Source of the DNA: JBFWMG01 sp050251715 | Lineage (GTDB): Bacteria; Desulfobacterota; Desulfovibrionia; Desulfovibrionales; Desulfovibrionaceae | Length of the DNA stretch: 64,000 bases | Reading direction: 5' to 3' | Assembly: GCA_050251715.1 (NCBI GenBank) | Contig: JBFWMG010000004.1 | Coordinates: 124,001 to 188,000, forward strand | In this document: piece by piece, positions 40,057 to 48,109 of the stretch | Layout of the letters: every line of letters begins with the position of its first letter | Numbering within the stretch: position 1 is the first letter of the stretch | Notes under the pieces: model-generated | The model's input: only the letters and a program-made list of their open reading frames with translations | Told to the model about the DNA's origin: nothing | Databases searched by the model: none | Program-made: the position numbers and the translations under genes

Positions 40057-41151
40057 ATGCCCCGGCACACCGTCCCATCCGAACACGGCGGCAACGTCTT
40101 CCGCCTGGCCCGCCGCCTCGGCTGCGACCCGTCCGCCATCCTCGATTGCAGCAGCAATTCCGACAGCCTGGTGGACCACATCACGGCACGCATCACCGCA
40201 TCCCTGGCCGTGCCCTACGCCCGCTACCCCGATCCGGCCAGCCACGCCCTGTGCGCGCGCATCGCCGCACACGAAGGCGTCGATCCCGCCAATATCCTGG
40301 CGGGCAACGGCTCGTCCGAACTCATCCACCTCATTTTCCAGGAATTACGCCCCCGCGCCACCTGCATCGTGGCCCCCGTGTTCTCCGAATACGGCCTGGC
40401 CTGCGACCGCCTGGGCCTCGCCCACCGCCTGCACGTGCTCGACGAGGCCACCGGGTTCGACCTGACGCCAGCCGACGCGGACGCCCTGGCCGCGTCAACC
40501 GACGACTGCATCGTGCTGTGCGTGCCCAACAACCCCACCGGCGCACTCTACACCGCACTCGACGCCCTGCTCCCCCGCCTTGCGGCCCGCACCGTCATCA
40601 TCGACACCACCTACCGCGAATTCCTGCACGGCACGCCCGAATACACCCTGCACCGCTGGACCCGCTACGCCACGGCGGCGCGCCCCGGCACACGCGTCAT
40701 CACCCTGGGCAGCTTTACCAAATACTTCTTCTGCACCGGCATCCGCCTGGGCTGGTGCGTGGCCGATCCAGCGGTCATCGAACGCCTGGCCGGAGCCCGC
40801 GCCCCATGGACCGTGTGGGAATACGCCGAACGCGTGGGCATCGCCTTCCTCGACGCCATCGACGAATACCGCGCCGCCCGCCACGGCTTCGCCAACCTCA
40901 TGCGCGAACTGGCCACCGGCCTGGAAGCCACAGGCGCGTTCAGCCGCGTGCTGACTTCCCGCGCCAACTTCCTCACCTGCAAATGCGCCAACCCCGACGG
41001 CGCGCAACACCTGGCCGACCGCCTGGCCCAGCAGCGCATCCTGGTGCGCGTGTGCGACAACATACCCGGCATGCCCCCCGGCTACATCCGCGTCCAGGTC
41101 AAAAGCGCTGCGGAAAATAGGACGCTGGTACGCGCGATACGGAAAGGATAA
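40057..41151 (+). CDS. CobD/HisC-like PLP-dependent aminotransferase
   Basis: A 364-residue fold-type I PLP enzyme. The N-terminal HGGNVFRLARRLG and ILDCSSNSD resemble threonine-phosphate decarboxylase (CobD). The core has NGSSELIHLIF, VPNNPTGALY, and the Schiff-base lysine in LGSFTKYFFCTGIRLGWC. The usual proline-containing FSxNxxP motif is altered to CSSNSD. It could be a CobD homologue or a histidinol-phosphate-type aminotransferase recruited to the upstream pathway. The start is 1 bp after the membrane-protein stop, indicating one operon. Confidence 0.82.
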   Translation: MPRHTVPSEHGGNVFRLARRLGCDPSAILDCSSNSDSLVDHITARITASLAVPYARYPDPASHALCARIAAHEGVDPANILAGNGSSELIHLIFQELRPRATCIVAPVFSEYGLACDRLGLAHRLHVLDEATGFDLTPADADALAASTDDCIVLCVPNNPTGALYTALDALLPRLAARTVIIDTTYREFLHGTPEYTLHRWTRYATAARPGTRVITLGSFTKYFFCTGIRLGWCVADPAVIERLAGARAPWTVWEYAERVGIAFLDAIDEYRAARHGFANLMRELATGLEATGAFSRVLTSRANFLTCKCANPDGAQHLADRLAQQRILVRVCDNIPGMPPGYIRVQVKSAAENRTLVRAIRKG

Positions 41152-41157
41152 CGGCGG

Positions 41158-41472
41158 GATTTCGCGCTGCGCGCGACCAGGGCTGCTCGCCCTGGACCTC
41201 GGCAGGGGATGATCCCCTGCACCCCGGTAGGCGGATGAGGATGCGGGCAGGACTGAATATACGGCGCGATGAGGTTGGGAAGAGAGTGATGGTGGTGACG
41301 GTGGCGGCGGAAGGCGTGCGTGCGCCACAGTCCACTCTTTGAAGAAAAGGGGTCTTTGGGGGAGCGGGAAAACAACCTCCCGCTCCCCCAAAGACCCCTT
41401 TCCAGCAAATGGTGAACTGCCCCCATTGGGGCTTACGCCCCAAACCCCGGTTCCCGGTTGTATGAGGGAGGG
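41158..41472 (-). repeat. multi-hairpin repeat, copy B (inverted)
   Basis: Inverted copy of the 36.1-kb element, starting 7 bp after the PLP-enzyme stop. The long stem at 41347-41400 has perfect 23-bp arms (starting AAGGGGTCTTTGGGGG) completely different in sequence from the stem of copies A and C, yet the flanks and the loop (GGTTGTTT on the minus strand, GGTCGTTT in A and C) are conserved. The small stem TTGGGGC/GCCCCAA is at 41426-41443 and GCAGGGGAT/ATCCCCTGC at 41202-41220. Confidence 0.93.
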
Positions 41473-41600
41473 GGAAAACGGGTTGGCAAGGCCTGCGGGA
41501 AAGGTGGAAGGTCTTCTGAAAAAACAGTTGGCCCGTTTATGCCGTACTCACAGATCAAACACGGCATTGGCGCAGCCCGCCATTTTTATTGTCTTATTCC

Positions 41601-41968
41601 CCATCCTCTGCGCCAGCACGGGCCGGGGTATGGGGCGAAGCCCCATGGGGGGCAGTGCAGAGTTGATAAAGTGAAGGTGGGGTTCGGCGGGATGGGAGGT
41701 CGTTTTCCCATCCCGTCGAACCCCACCTTTTCTTTGCCAAGTCTGGACTGAGGGCCAACCGCGCCTTCCGACCACGCCTCCCCCTTGCCCAGCCTCATCG
41801 CGCCGCTATCCCAGTCCCGCCCGCGTCCTCATCCGCCCAAACGGGTGCAGCGCCGTTGCGCTGCCGAGGTCCAGGCCGACTAGCCGTTAGGTGAGTGAAA
41901 CGAACCTTACGGATATCGAGAGCAGAGATGCGAGCAGCCCTGGTCGCGCGCAGCGCGAAATCTTCCTC
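41601..41968 (+). repeat. multi-hairpin repeat, copy C
   Basis: Direct copy of the 36.1-kb element. Stems: 41630-41646 (ATGGGGC/GCCCCAT, changed at the closing pair but still paired), 41674-41729 (24-bp arms, one wobble), and 41847-41864 (GCAGCGC/GCGCTGC, replacing GCAGGGGAT/ATCCCCTGC of copies A and B). An insertion of about 50 bp (about 41878-41928) splits the following CCAGGGC/GCCCTGG stem and itself contains a hairpin (CGTTAGGT ... ACCTTACG). Confidence 0.93.
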
Positions 41969-41982
41969 CGTTCCTGCGTTTC

Positions 41983-42357
41983 CTACTTCCCGCCGTCCAG
42001 CAGCGCCGCGACCTTTGTCGCCAGCGCCTCCACGTCCGCGCCCACGGCGGTGGCGTAGCGGCGCACGTCGCCGAGCAGCAGGTTGCGGTACAGCTCGCCG
42101 CGAACAGGCTCGGCAAGGGTGACGCGGGGTTTGGCCAGATCGCTTTCGTGCAGGGGGTAACGGCGGTCGAGCACGATCCACGCCTTGCGGCCCAGGAGGG
42201 CGGCGTCCAGTTCCAGGGTGCGTCCGGCGTGGGGGTTGTCGCGGGTCACTTCCAGGCCTTCGACAAAGCCTTCCTCGTCCGGTTCGGACAGGATGCAGAA
42301 GATGGGGGCGTTGCGGCCCGAGTTGGTCAGTTCGCGGAGGGTGGCTATGAATTCCAT
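41983..42357 (-). CDS. unrecognised 124-aa protein at the end of the nucleoside ABC operon
   Basis: A small soluble alpha/beta protein with no motif I recognise. Visible: an N-terminal MEFIATLRELTNSGRNAPIF, ILSEPDEEGFVEG, ELDAALLGRKAWIVLD and a helical C-terminus. The ATG follows AAGGATATCGC, a fair ribosome-binding site, 42 bp after the ATPase stop in the same direction, so it is probably the last gene of that operon. No function is proposed. Confidence 0.7.
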   Translation of the reverse strand: MEFIATLRELTNSGRNAPIFCILSEPDEEGFVEGLEVTRDNPHAGRTLELDAALLGRKAWIVLDRRYPLHESDLAKPRVTLAEPVRGELYRNLLLGDVRRYATAVGADVEALATKVAALLDGGK

Positions 42358-42399
42358 GCGATATCCTTGCTACGGCGCGTGCGCCGGTTGTTGCGGGTG

Positions 42400-43938
42400 C
42401 TAATGGAGTCCGGCCATAAGGCGGCCGATGGTGTCTATCTTGTCCGGCGCGTCATGGGCCACCACGCCCACGATGCGCCCCCGGTAGATGACCGCGATAC
42501 GGTCGGCCAGTTGCACGGCCTCGTTCAGGTCGCCGGTAACGAGCAGCACGCCCGCGCGTTCGCGCGCGGCGAGCAGTTGCCGCCACACGTCCTCGATGGC
42601 GGCCACGTCGAGTCCCTGGGTGGGTTGTTCGGCCACGATGATGCGCGGTTCGCGGAAGAATTCGCGCGCCAGCACGAGTTTTTGCAGGTTACCGCCCGAC
42701 AGCTGCCGCGCCAGGGCGTCGGGGTTGCCGGGCTGGACGTTGTATGCGCGCACCAGCCGCTCGGTTTCGTCCGCCGCGTTGTCGCGCTTGAGGAACAGGG
42801 AGCGGGTGAAGCCGTGGCGGGTGGTCAGCAGCACGTTGTCCACCATGTTCAGGTTGGGCAGTGCGGCGAGTCCGCGCCGATCCTCTGGGATGTAGGCGAG
42901 CGCCTGTTTCCAGCACGCCACGCGCGAGGGCGCGTAAAAGTCCTTCCACTCCTGCCCCAGGATGCGCACCGCGCCTTTTTCGGGACGGCGCAGGCCGCAG
43001 ACCGCCTCCACCAGCTGTTTTTGGCCGTTGCCCCCCACGCCCGCCAGGGCCACGATTTCGCCTTGGCGCACGGTCAGGGCCACATCATCGAGCCCGTCGC
43101 CCGAAAGCCCTTGCACGGCCAGCACCTCGTCGCCCAGGGGCACGCGCCGGGACGCGGCGTCGCTCACGTCCAGTATCACGTCACGGCCCACCATGCGGTT
43201 GGCCAGGGCGTGTTCGTCGGGCATGGTGTCGCGCGAGAAGGTGTCCACCACCTGGCCCTGGCGCAGGATGGCGATGTCGTCGGCCACGTCCAGCACCTCG
43301 GGCAGTTTGTGGCTGATGAAGACCATGGCCTTGCCCTGGGCGGCCATCTGCCGCATGGCCTGGAACAGCTGGCCGGTCTCGCTGGGGGTGAGCACGGCGG
43401 TGGGTTCGTCCAGGATGAGCACGCGGCTTTGGCGGTAGAGGAGCTTGAGGATTTCCACCCGCTGCTTTTCGCCCATGGACAGGGTGCGCACCTTGGCCGC
43501 CGGATCGATGGACAGGCCGTAGGATTCGGCCAGCGCGGCCACGCGGGCGCGCATTTCGCGGGGCTTGTAGAAGAACGCGCCCACCTGGCCCAGCAGCACG
43601 TTTTGGGCCACGGTCATGGATTCCACGAGCATGAAGTGCTGGTAGATCATGCCGATGCCCGCCTCGATGGCCACCTTGGGCGACCGGAAGGCCATGGGAT
43701 GGCCGTCCACGAGGATGCGGCCCGCGTCGGGCGGGTAGTGGCCGGACAGGATGTTCATGAGCGTGGACTTGCCCGCGCCGTTTTCGCCCAGCAGCGCCGT
43801 GATGCGTCCGCGCCGGAAGGTCAGGGAGATGTCGTGGTTGGCGCGCACCGGGCCAAAGGATTTGCAGATCCCTTCCAGCTGGATGATGGGCGGCGTGGCC
43901 GCGCCGTTGGGGGCGGGCATGGCGGTTGCGTCGGCCAC
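42400..43938 (-). CDS. BMP-family nucleoside ABC transporter, duplicated ATPase
   Basis: A 512-residue protein with two ABC domains. The first has Walker A GENGAGKSTL, signature LSMGEKQRVEIL and Walker B VLILDEPTAVL; the second has a degenerate P-loop region (GVGGNGQKQL) and signature LSGGNLQKLVLARE followed by IIVAEQPTQGLD. This is the layout of the sugar/nucleoside (RbsA/YufO-NupO) ATPases. It starts at a GTG 3 bp after the permease stop; ATG six codons later is an alternative. It powers uptake by the two permeases and BMP lipoprotein encoded upstream. Confidence 0.93.
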   Translation of the reverse strand: MADATAMPAPNGAATPPIIQLEGICKSFGPVRANHDISLTFRRGRITALLGENGAGKSTLMNILSGHYPPDAGRILVDGHPMAFRSPKVAIEAGIGMIYQHFMLVESMTVAQNVLLGQVGAFFYKPREMRARVAALAESYGLSIDPAAKVRTLSMGEKQRVEILKLLYRQSRVLILDEPTAVLTPSETGQLFQAMRQMAAQGKAMVFISHKLPEVLDVADDIAILRQGQVVDTFSRDTMPDEHALANRMVGRDVILDVSDAASRRVPLGDEVLAVQGLSGDGLDDVALTVRQGEIVALAGVGGNGQKQLVEAVCGLRRPEKGAVRILGQEWKDFYAPSRVACWKQALAYIPEDRRGLAALPNLNMVDNVLLTTRHGFTRSLFLKRDNAADETERLVRAYNVQPGNPDALARQLSGGNLQKLVLAREFFREPRIIVAEQPTQGLDVAAIEDVWRQLLAARERAGVLLVTGDLNEAVQLADRIAVIYRGRIVGVVAHDAPDKIDTIGRLMAGLH

Positions 43939-43941
43939 GGC

Positions 43942-44862
43942 CTAGTCCTCCGGCTCGATGTTCACGCCGAGTGCGGCGGGCGCGTCCATGTTGGTGCCCT
44001 TGAGCGAGGAGATGAGCAGCACCAGGATGGTGAGGACATAGGGCAGCATGAGCAGCAGCGACGAGGGCAGGTTTGCCCCCATGGCCTGCACGCGCAGCTG
44101 GAAGGCCATGACGCCGCCAAAGAGATAGGCGCCGAACACGGCGCGGCCCGGCCGCCAGAACGCGAAGATGACCAGGGCCACGGCGATCCAGCCGCGTCCG
44201 GCGGTCATGCCCGTGGTCCACAGGTGGGTGTAGGCCAGCGACAGGTACGCGCCGCCCAGGCCGACCAGGAAGCCGCCCGCCAGCACGCCTATCCAGCGCA
44301 GCCGGGACGGGTTGAGGCCCGCCGACGCGGTTGCGCCGGGGTGTTCGCCCGCCGCGCGCAGCGACAGGCCGTGGCTGGTGCGGTGCAGGTAGAGCCACAG
44401 CAGCACGGGCAGCAGGTAGGAGACGTAGACCAGCGCGTCCTGGCGGAAAAAGATGGGGCCAAGGGCGGGGATGTCGGCCAGCAGCGGCACGGGCAGCGGA
44501 CCGAAGCCCGGCGCGGTGCGGCCCACAAAGGGCGTGCCCAGGTAGTCGGCGAATCCCACGCCGAAGATGGTGAGCGCAAGGCCGGACACCACCTGGTTGC
44601 CCCGGAACACAAGGCAGACAAGGCCGTGCACCGCGCCCAGCAGCGCGGCGGCGCATCCGGCGCACACGAAGCCGAGCCAGGGCGAGCCTGTGGCCGCCGT
44701 GACCACGAAGGCGGTGAGCGCGCCCACGAGCATCATGCCTTCCACGCCCAGGTTGAGCACCCCGGCGCGCTCGGTGACCGTCTCGCCCAGGGTGGCGAAC
44801 AGGATGGGCGTGCCGGACTGCACCGTGGCCGCGAGCAGGGGAACGATCATGTCGCCGAGCAT
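43942..44862 (-). CDS. nucleoside ABC transporter permease (YufQ/NupQ-like)
   Basis: A 306-residue BPD_transp_2-type permease with 8-10 helices. Diagnostic are the N-terminal LAATVQSGTPILFATLGETVTERAGVLNLGVEGMML region, GNQVVSGLALTIFG and the Gly-rich AGRGWIAVALVIFAFW near residue 222. It starts 3 bp after the first permease gene. AAGGAC precedes the ATG. Confidence 0.92.
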   Translation of the reverse strand: MLGDMIVPLLAATVQSGTPILFATLGETVTERAGVLNLGVEGMMLVGALTAFVVTAATGSPWLGFVCAGCAAALLGAVHGLVCLVFRGNQVVSGLALTIFGVGFADYLGTPFVGRTAPGFGPLPVPLLADIPALGPIFFRQDALVYVSYLLPVLLWLYLHRTSHGLSLRAAGEHPGATASAGLNPSRLRWIGVLAGGFLVGLGGAYLSLAYTHLWTTGMTAGRGWIAVALVIFAFWRPGRAVFGAYLFGGVMAFQLRVQAMGANLPSSLLLMLPYVLTILVLLISSLKGTNMDAPAALGVNIEPED

Positions 44863-44865
44863 GGC

Positions 44866-45924
44866 CTAGTCCTTCCGCCTGCGGATGGCGTAGCCTTGGA
44901 AGAATTGCCCGGCCAGCACCGACAGGAGGATGCTGCCCTCCATGATGCCGCCGAACGCCGCCGGAACCTGCAATTCGAGTTGCAAATTCTCCACGCCCAC
45001 GCGGAATCCGGCCAGCAGGATGGAGAAGACCGCGATGGACGAGATGCGCAGCCGCGCCAGCCACGCCACCACGATGGCGGTGTAGCCGTAGCCCGCGATG
45101 ATGCTGGGTTGCAGGCGGCCCAGGGTTGCCGACGCCTCCAGGCATCCGGCCCAGCCCGCCAATGCGCCGCACAGCCCCATGACCAGCATGACCAAAAAGC
45201 CGTAGGGCATGTGGGCGTAGCGCGCCGCGCGCGGCCCCTCGCCGCCCGCCTGGAGCTCGAAGCCCAGCCGGGTGCGGTGCAGGAATACCCATAGCGCCAG
45301 GGCGACCACGGCGCACAGCACGAGCCCCCAATGCACCTGCCCGAACAGCGGCCCCACCACGGCCGCATCCGCGAACTGGGGGGTCATGGGAAAGCCGAAG
45401 CCGACCGGATCCTTCCACACGCCGTACACGAAGTACTGCATGAGCAGGATGCCGATATAATTGAGCATAAGCGTGGAAATGATCTCGTTGACGCGCAGGC
45501 GGAGCTTGAGCAGGGCCGGGATGAGCGCCCACACGCCGCCGGTCACGGCGGCGGCCGCGAACATGGCCGGGAGCATGGCCCAGGCCGGAAGCCCCGGGAA
45601 GGTGAGCGCCACCCACGTCGCGCCCACGGCGCCCAGCACGAACTGGCCCTCGGCTCCGATGTTCCACACCTGCATGCGGAACGCCACGCCCACGCCAAGG
45701 GAGCACAAAAAGATGGGGATGGCCTTGAGGATGGTGTCCTCAAGGGCGTAGCCGTGGGCGAACGCGCCGTCCCAGATGAGGGAGATGCCGTGCAGCGCGG
45801 GCTTGCCCTGCACGGCCAGCAGGGCCGCGCTGACCGCCAGCGAAAAGACGATGGCGCCCGCAAAAATGACGTAGGCGCTGCTCCGGGTTGGCTCCTGCCG
45901 CTTGACCGCCCGCAAACCGAACAT
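44866..45924 (-). CDS. nucleoside ABC transporter permease (YufP/NupP-like)
   Basis: A 352-residue BPD_transp_2 permease. NIGAEGQFVLGAVGA, LRVNEIISTLMLNYIG, and GYGYTAIVVAWLARL are typical of the BMP-associated permeases. I chose the ATG at 45924 because AAGGAC lies upstream and the longer frame (to 45978) runs into the large intercistronic hairpin. It is separated from the BMP gene by 92 bp that contain this hairpin. Confidence 0.92.
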   Translation of the reverse strand: MFGLRAVKRQEPTRSSAYVIFAGAIVFSLAVSAALLAVQGKPALHGISLIWDGAFAHGYALEDTILKAIPIFLCSLGVGVAFRMQVWNIGAEGQFVLGAVGATWVALTFPGLPAWAMLPAMFAAAAVTGGVWALIPALLKLRLRVNEIISTLMLNYIGILLMQYFVYGVWKDPVGFGFPMTPQFADAAVVGPLFGQVHWGLVLCAVVALALWVFLHRTRLGFELQAGGEGPRAARYAHMPYGFLVMLVMGLCGALAGWAGCLEASATLGRLQPSIIAGYGYTAIVVAWLARLRISSIAVFSILLAGFRVGVENLQLELQVPAAFGGIMEGSILLSVLAGQFFQGYAIRRRKD

Positions 45925-45958
45925 CGATGTCCTTGGGAAAGAAGAACGTTGCAAACAT

Positions 45959-45999
45959 GCGGCGGACCGCTCCCGCACGATGCGGGAGCGGTCCGCCGC
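45959..45999 (-). other. 19-bp perfect intercistronic stem-loop
   Basis: Arms 45959-45977 and 45981-45999 pair perfectly around a 3-base loop (CGA), between the BMP gene and the first permease. No U-tract follows on the minus strand, so it is more like an mRNA-stabilising or expression-balancing element than a terminator. Confidence 0.8.
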
Positions 46000-46016
46000 G
46001 AAAGTGCGCTATTGGC

Positions 46017-47168
46017 CTACTGGGTGCTGCCCACCACGCCTTCCACGAACCAGGTCATGCCGAGCAGGTCGCCGTCGGGAGCGACGGTGCCCTCGGCGAT
46101 CTTGACCTCGCCCTTCTGGTCCTTGATGGGACCGGCAAAGACCTTGAGGCTGCCGTCGATGATGGCGGCCTTGGCGGCGTTCACCTTGTCCTGCACGTCC
46201 TGCGGCACCATGGGGCCGAAGGGAGCGAGGTCCACGATGCCCTTGTCCAGCCCCCACCAGGAGGCTTCGCTCTTCCAGGTGCCGGCCTTGATCTGCTCGA
46301 TCACGTCCTTGTAGAACACGGCCCAGTTCCAGACGGGCGCGGTCAGGTGCGCCTTGGGCGCAAAGGCGCTCATGTCGGAGTTGTAGCCGATGGAGTAGAC
46401 GCCCTTTTCCTGCGCCGCTTCCTGCGGGCCGGGGGAGTCCTGATGCTGGGCGATGACGTCCGCGCCCACGTCGAGCAGGCTCTTGGCGGCTTCCTTTTCC
46501 GTGGCCGGGTCATACCAGGTCTTGGTCCACACCACGCGCACCTCGGCCTTGGGGTTCACGCTGCGCGCGCCCAGGGTGAAGGCGTTGATGCCGCGGATGA
46601 CTTCCGGAATGGGGAAGGCGGCCGCGTAGCCCAGGATGTTGGACTTGGTCATGGCGCCCGCCACCATGCCCGACAGATACCGGGCCTCGTACATGCGGCC
46701 AAAATAGTTGCCCATGTTCGGCGCGGTCTTGTAGCCGGAGCAGTGCAGGAATTTGACGTCCGGGAACTCGCCCGCCACCTTGAGCGTGGGATCCATGTAG
46801 CCGAAGCTGGTGGTGAAGATCACGTCATAGCCCTTGCGCGCCATGTTGGTGATGACGCGCTCGGCGTCCGGTCCCTCGGGCACGGACTCCACGAACGACG
46901 TGTGCACGCCGTCCATGGCCTCGATGGCCTTGCGGCCCAGGTCGTGGGCAAAGGACCAGCCCGCGTCGCCCACGGGGCCGACGTAGATGAAGCCGACCTG
47001 CAACTCCTTGGCCGCAGGAGCCGGGGCCGGAGCCTCGGCCTGCTTTTCGACCGCCGGAGCGGGTTCGGGGGCTTTTTCAGCCTTCTTCTCGGGGGCTTCC
47101 GAGGAACAGGCCGCCAATAGCAGCGCCATGACGACGGTAAGAACGATTTTGAGCATGGATGGACGCAT
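46017..47168 (-). CDS. BMP-family nucleoside-binding lipoprotein
   Basis: A 383-residue lipoprotein: signal peptide with lipobox LAAC (Cys21), an Ala/Pro/Glu/Lys-rich linker to about residue 55, then a BmpA/PnrA-type purine-nucleoside-binding domain (GFIYVGPVGDAGWSFAHDLG, then FTTSFGYMDPTLKVA and VIAQHQDSPGP). ATG at 47168 follows GGGAG. It captures the ligand for the ABC transporter encoded downstream. The guanine phosphoribosyltransferase gene upstream supports a purine substrate. Confidence 0.93.
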   Translation of the reverse strand: MRPSMLKIVLTVVMALLLAACSSEAPEKKAEKAPEPAPAVEKQAEAPAPAPAAKELQVGFIYVGPVGDAGWSFAHDLGRKAIEAMDGVHTSFVESVPEGPDAERVITNMARKGYDVIFTTSFGYMDPTLKVAGEFPDVKFLHCSGYKTAPNMGNYFGRMYEARYLSGMVAGAMTKSNILGYAAAFPIPEVIRGINAFTLGARSVNPKAEVRVVWTKTWYDPATEKEAAKSLLDVGADVIAQHQDSPGPQEAAQEKGVYSIGYNSDMSAFAPKAHLTAPVWNWAVFYKDVIEQIKAGTWKSEASWWGLDKGIVDLAPFGPMVPQDVQDKVNAAKAAIIDGSLKVFAGPIKDQKGEVKIAEGTVAPDGDLLGMTWFVEGVVGSTQ

Positions 47169-47298
47169 CGCGCAACTCCCTATGTCTGCCGTGATGGTTG
47201 ATGGTTCGTGCCTTGCCATATACGTGGGGGAAAGCACGCCGCCCCCCCGTGACCTCATGCCGTAAACATCCGCCCGCAAGCCGTGTTCCAACAGCCCG

Positions 47299-47826
47299 CT
47301 ACGCGGTATCCTCGCCGTTGCCGTCGCGCATGGCGGCGATGGGTTCCACAAACCTGGCTTCCATGTCCCAGGGGAACAGGATCCAGGTGTCCTGGCTGAC
47401 CTCGGTGATGAAGGTGTCCACAAGCGGCCTGCCCGCGGGCTTGGCGTACACCGTGGCGAAATGGGATTTTGGGAGCAGGTCGCGCACCATGCGGGCGGTC
47501 TTGCCCGTGTCCACCAGATCGTCGATGAGCAGCCACCCTTCGCCGTTGCCGGGCGAGAACCCCGAGGCGTCGGAGCCGGGATATTTGAGCACGCCCGCCT
47601 CGCCCTGTTCCTTCCAGGCGTAGCTGGCCACGCAGATGGTGTCCACCACGCGCAGTTCGAGTTCGCGGGCGATGATGGCGGCGGGCACAAGGCCGCCGCG
47701 CGTGATGGCCACGATGCCCTTGAACGGCCCCTGTTCCACCAGCCGCCACGCCAGGGCTTTGGAATCCCTGTGCAACTGCTCCCACGAAACGGGATACATC
47801 TTCTTGTAACGATCTGACTTGGCCAC
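47299..47826 (-). CDS. gpt: xanthine-guanine phosphoribosyltransferase
   Basis: A 175-residue type I phosphoribosyltransferase resembling E. coli Gpt. It has [20 protein letters not shown], the PRPP-binding loop [13 protein letters not shown] and a C-terminal [14 protein letters not shown]. It salvages xanthine, guanine or hypoxanthine to nucleotides. It starts with GTG preceded by GGAG at 5 bases. Its place just upstream of the BMP uptake system suggests coordinated purine salvage. Confidence 0.93.
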   Translation of the reverse strand: MAKSDRYKKMYPVSWEQLHRDSKALAWRLVEQGPFKGIVAITRGGLVPAAIIARELELRVVDTICVASYAWKEQGEAGVLKYPGSDASGFSPGNGEGWLLIDDLVDTGKTARMVRDLLPKSHFATVYAKPAGRPLVDTFITEVSQDTWILFPWDMEARFVEPIAAMRDGNGEDTA

Positions 47827-48109
47827 GGTCGCTCCATCCCGCCCTGTGGGCGTCCATAAAACAACGGCGCGCCGGATGCCTTTCCGGCGCTATGGGGACA
47901 ATTCCCTGATACCCGCCACATGTCAAGCCACACGGCAACCGTTGCCGGACAAGGGTTTTCCGCCCTCAACAGCCGGGACACAGCCCCCTTTGGCGCACCG
48001 CACGCAGCCCCCACGCAGCCCCCATGCCGCCAGAGGCGAAGCGCGGTGCTTACAGCCAACCCGGTCCATGGTCAACCATCCCTTGACGGCGCGGCGGAAA
48101 GGATCGACC

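Noticed and set aside
42148..45294. 1048-residue open frame opposite the ABC transporter genes
   Set aside because: Crosses three real genes antisense and has no motif.
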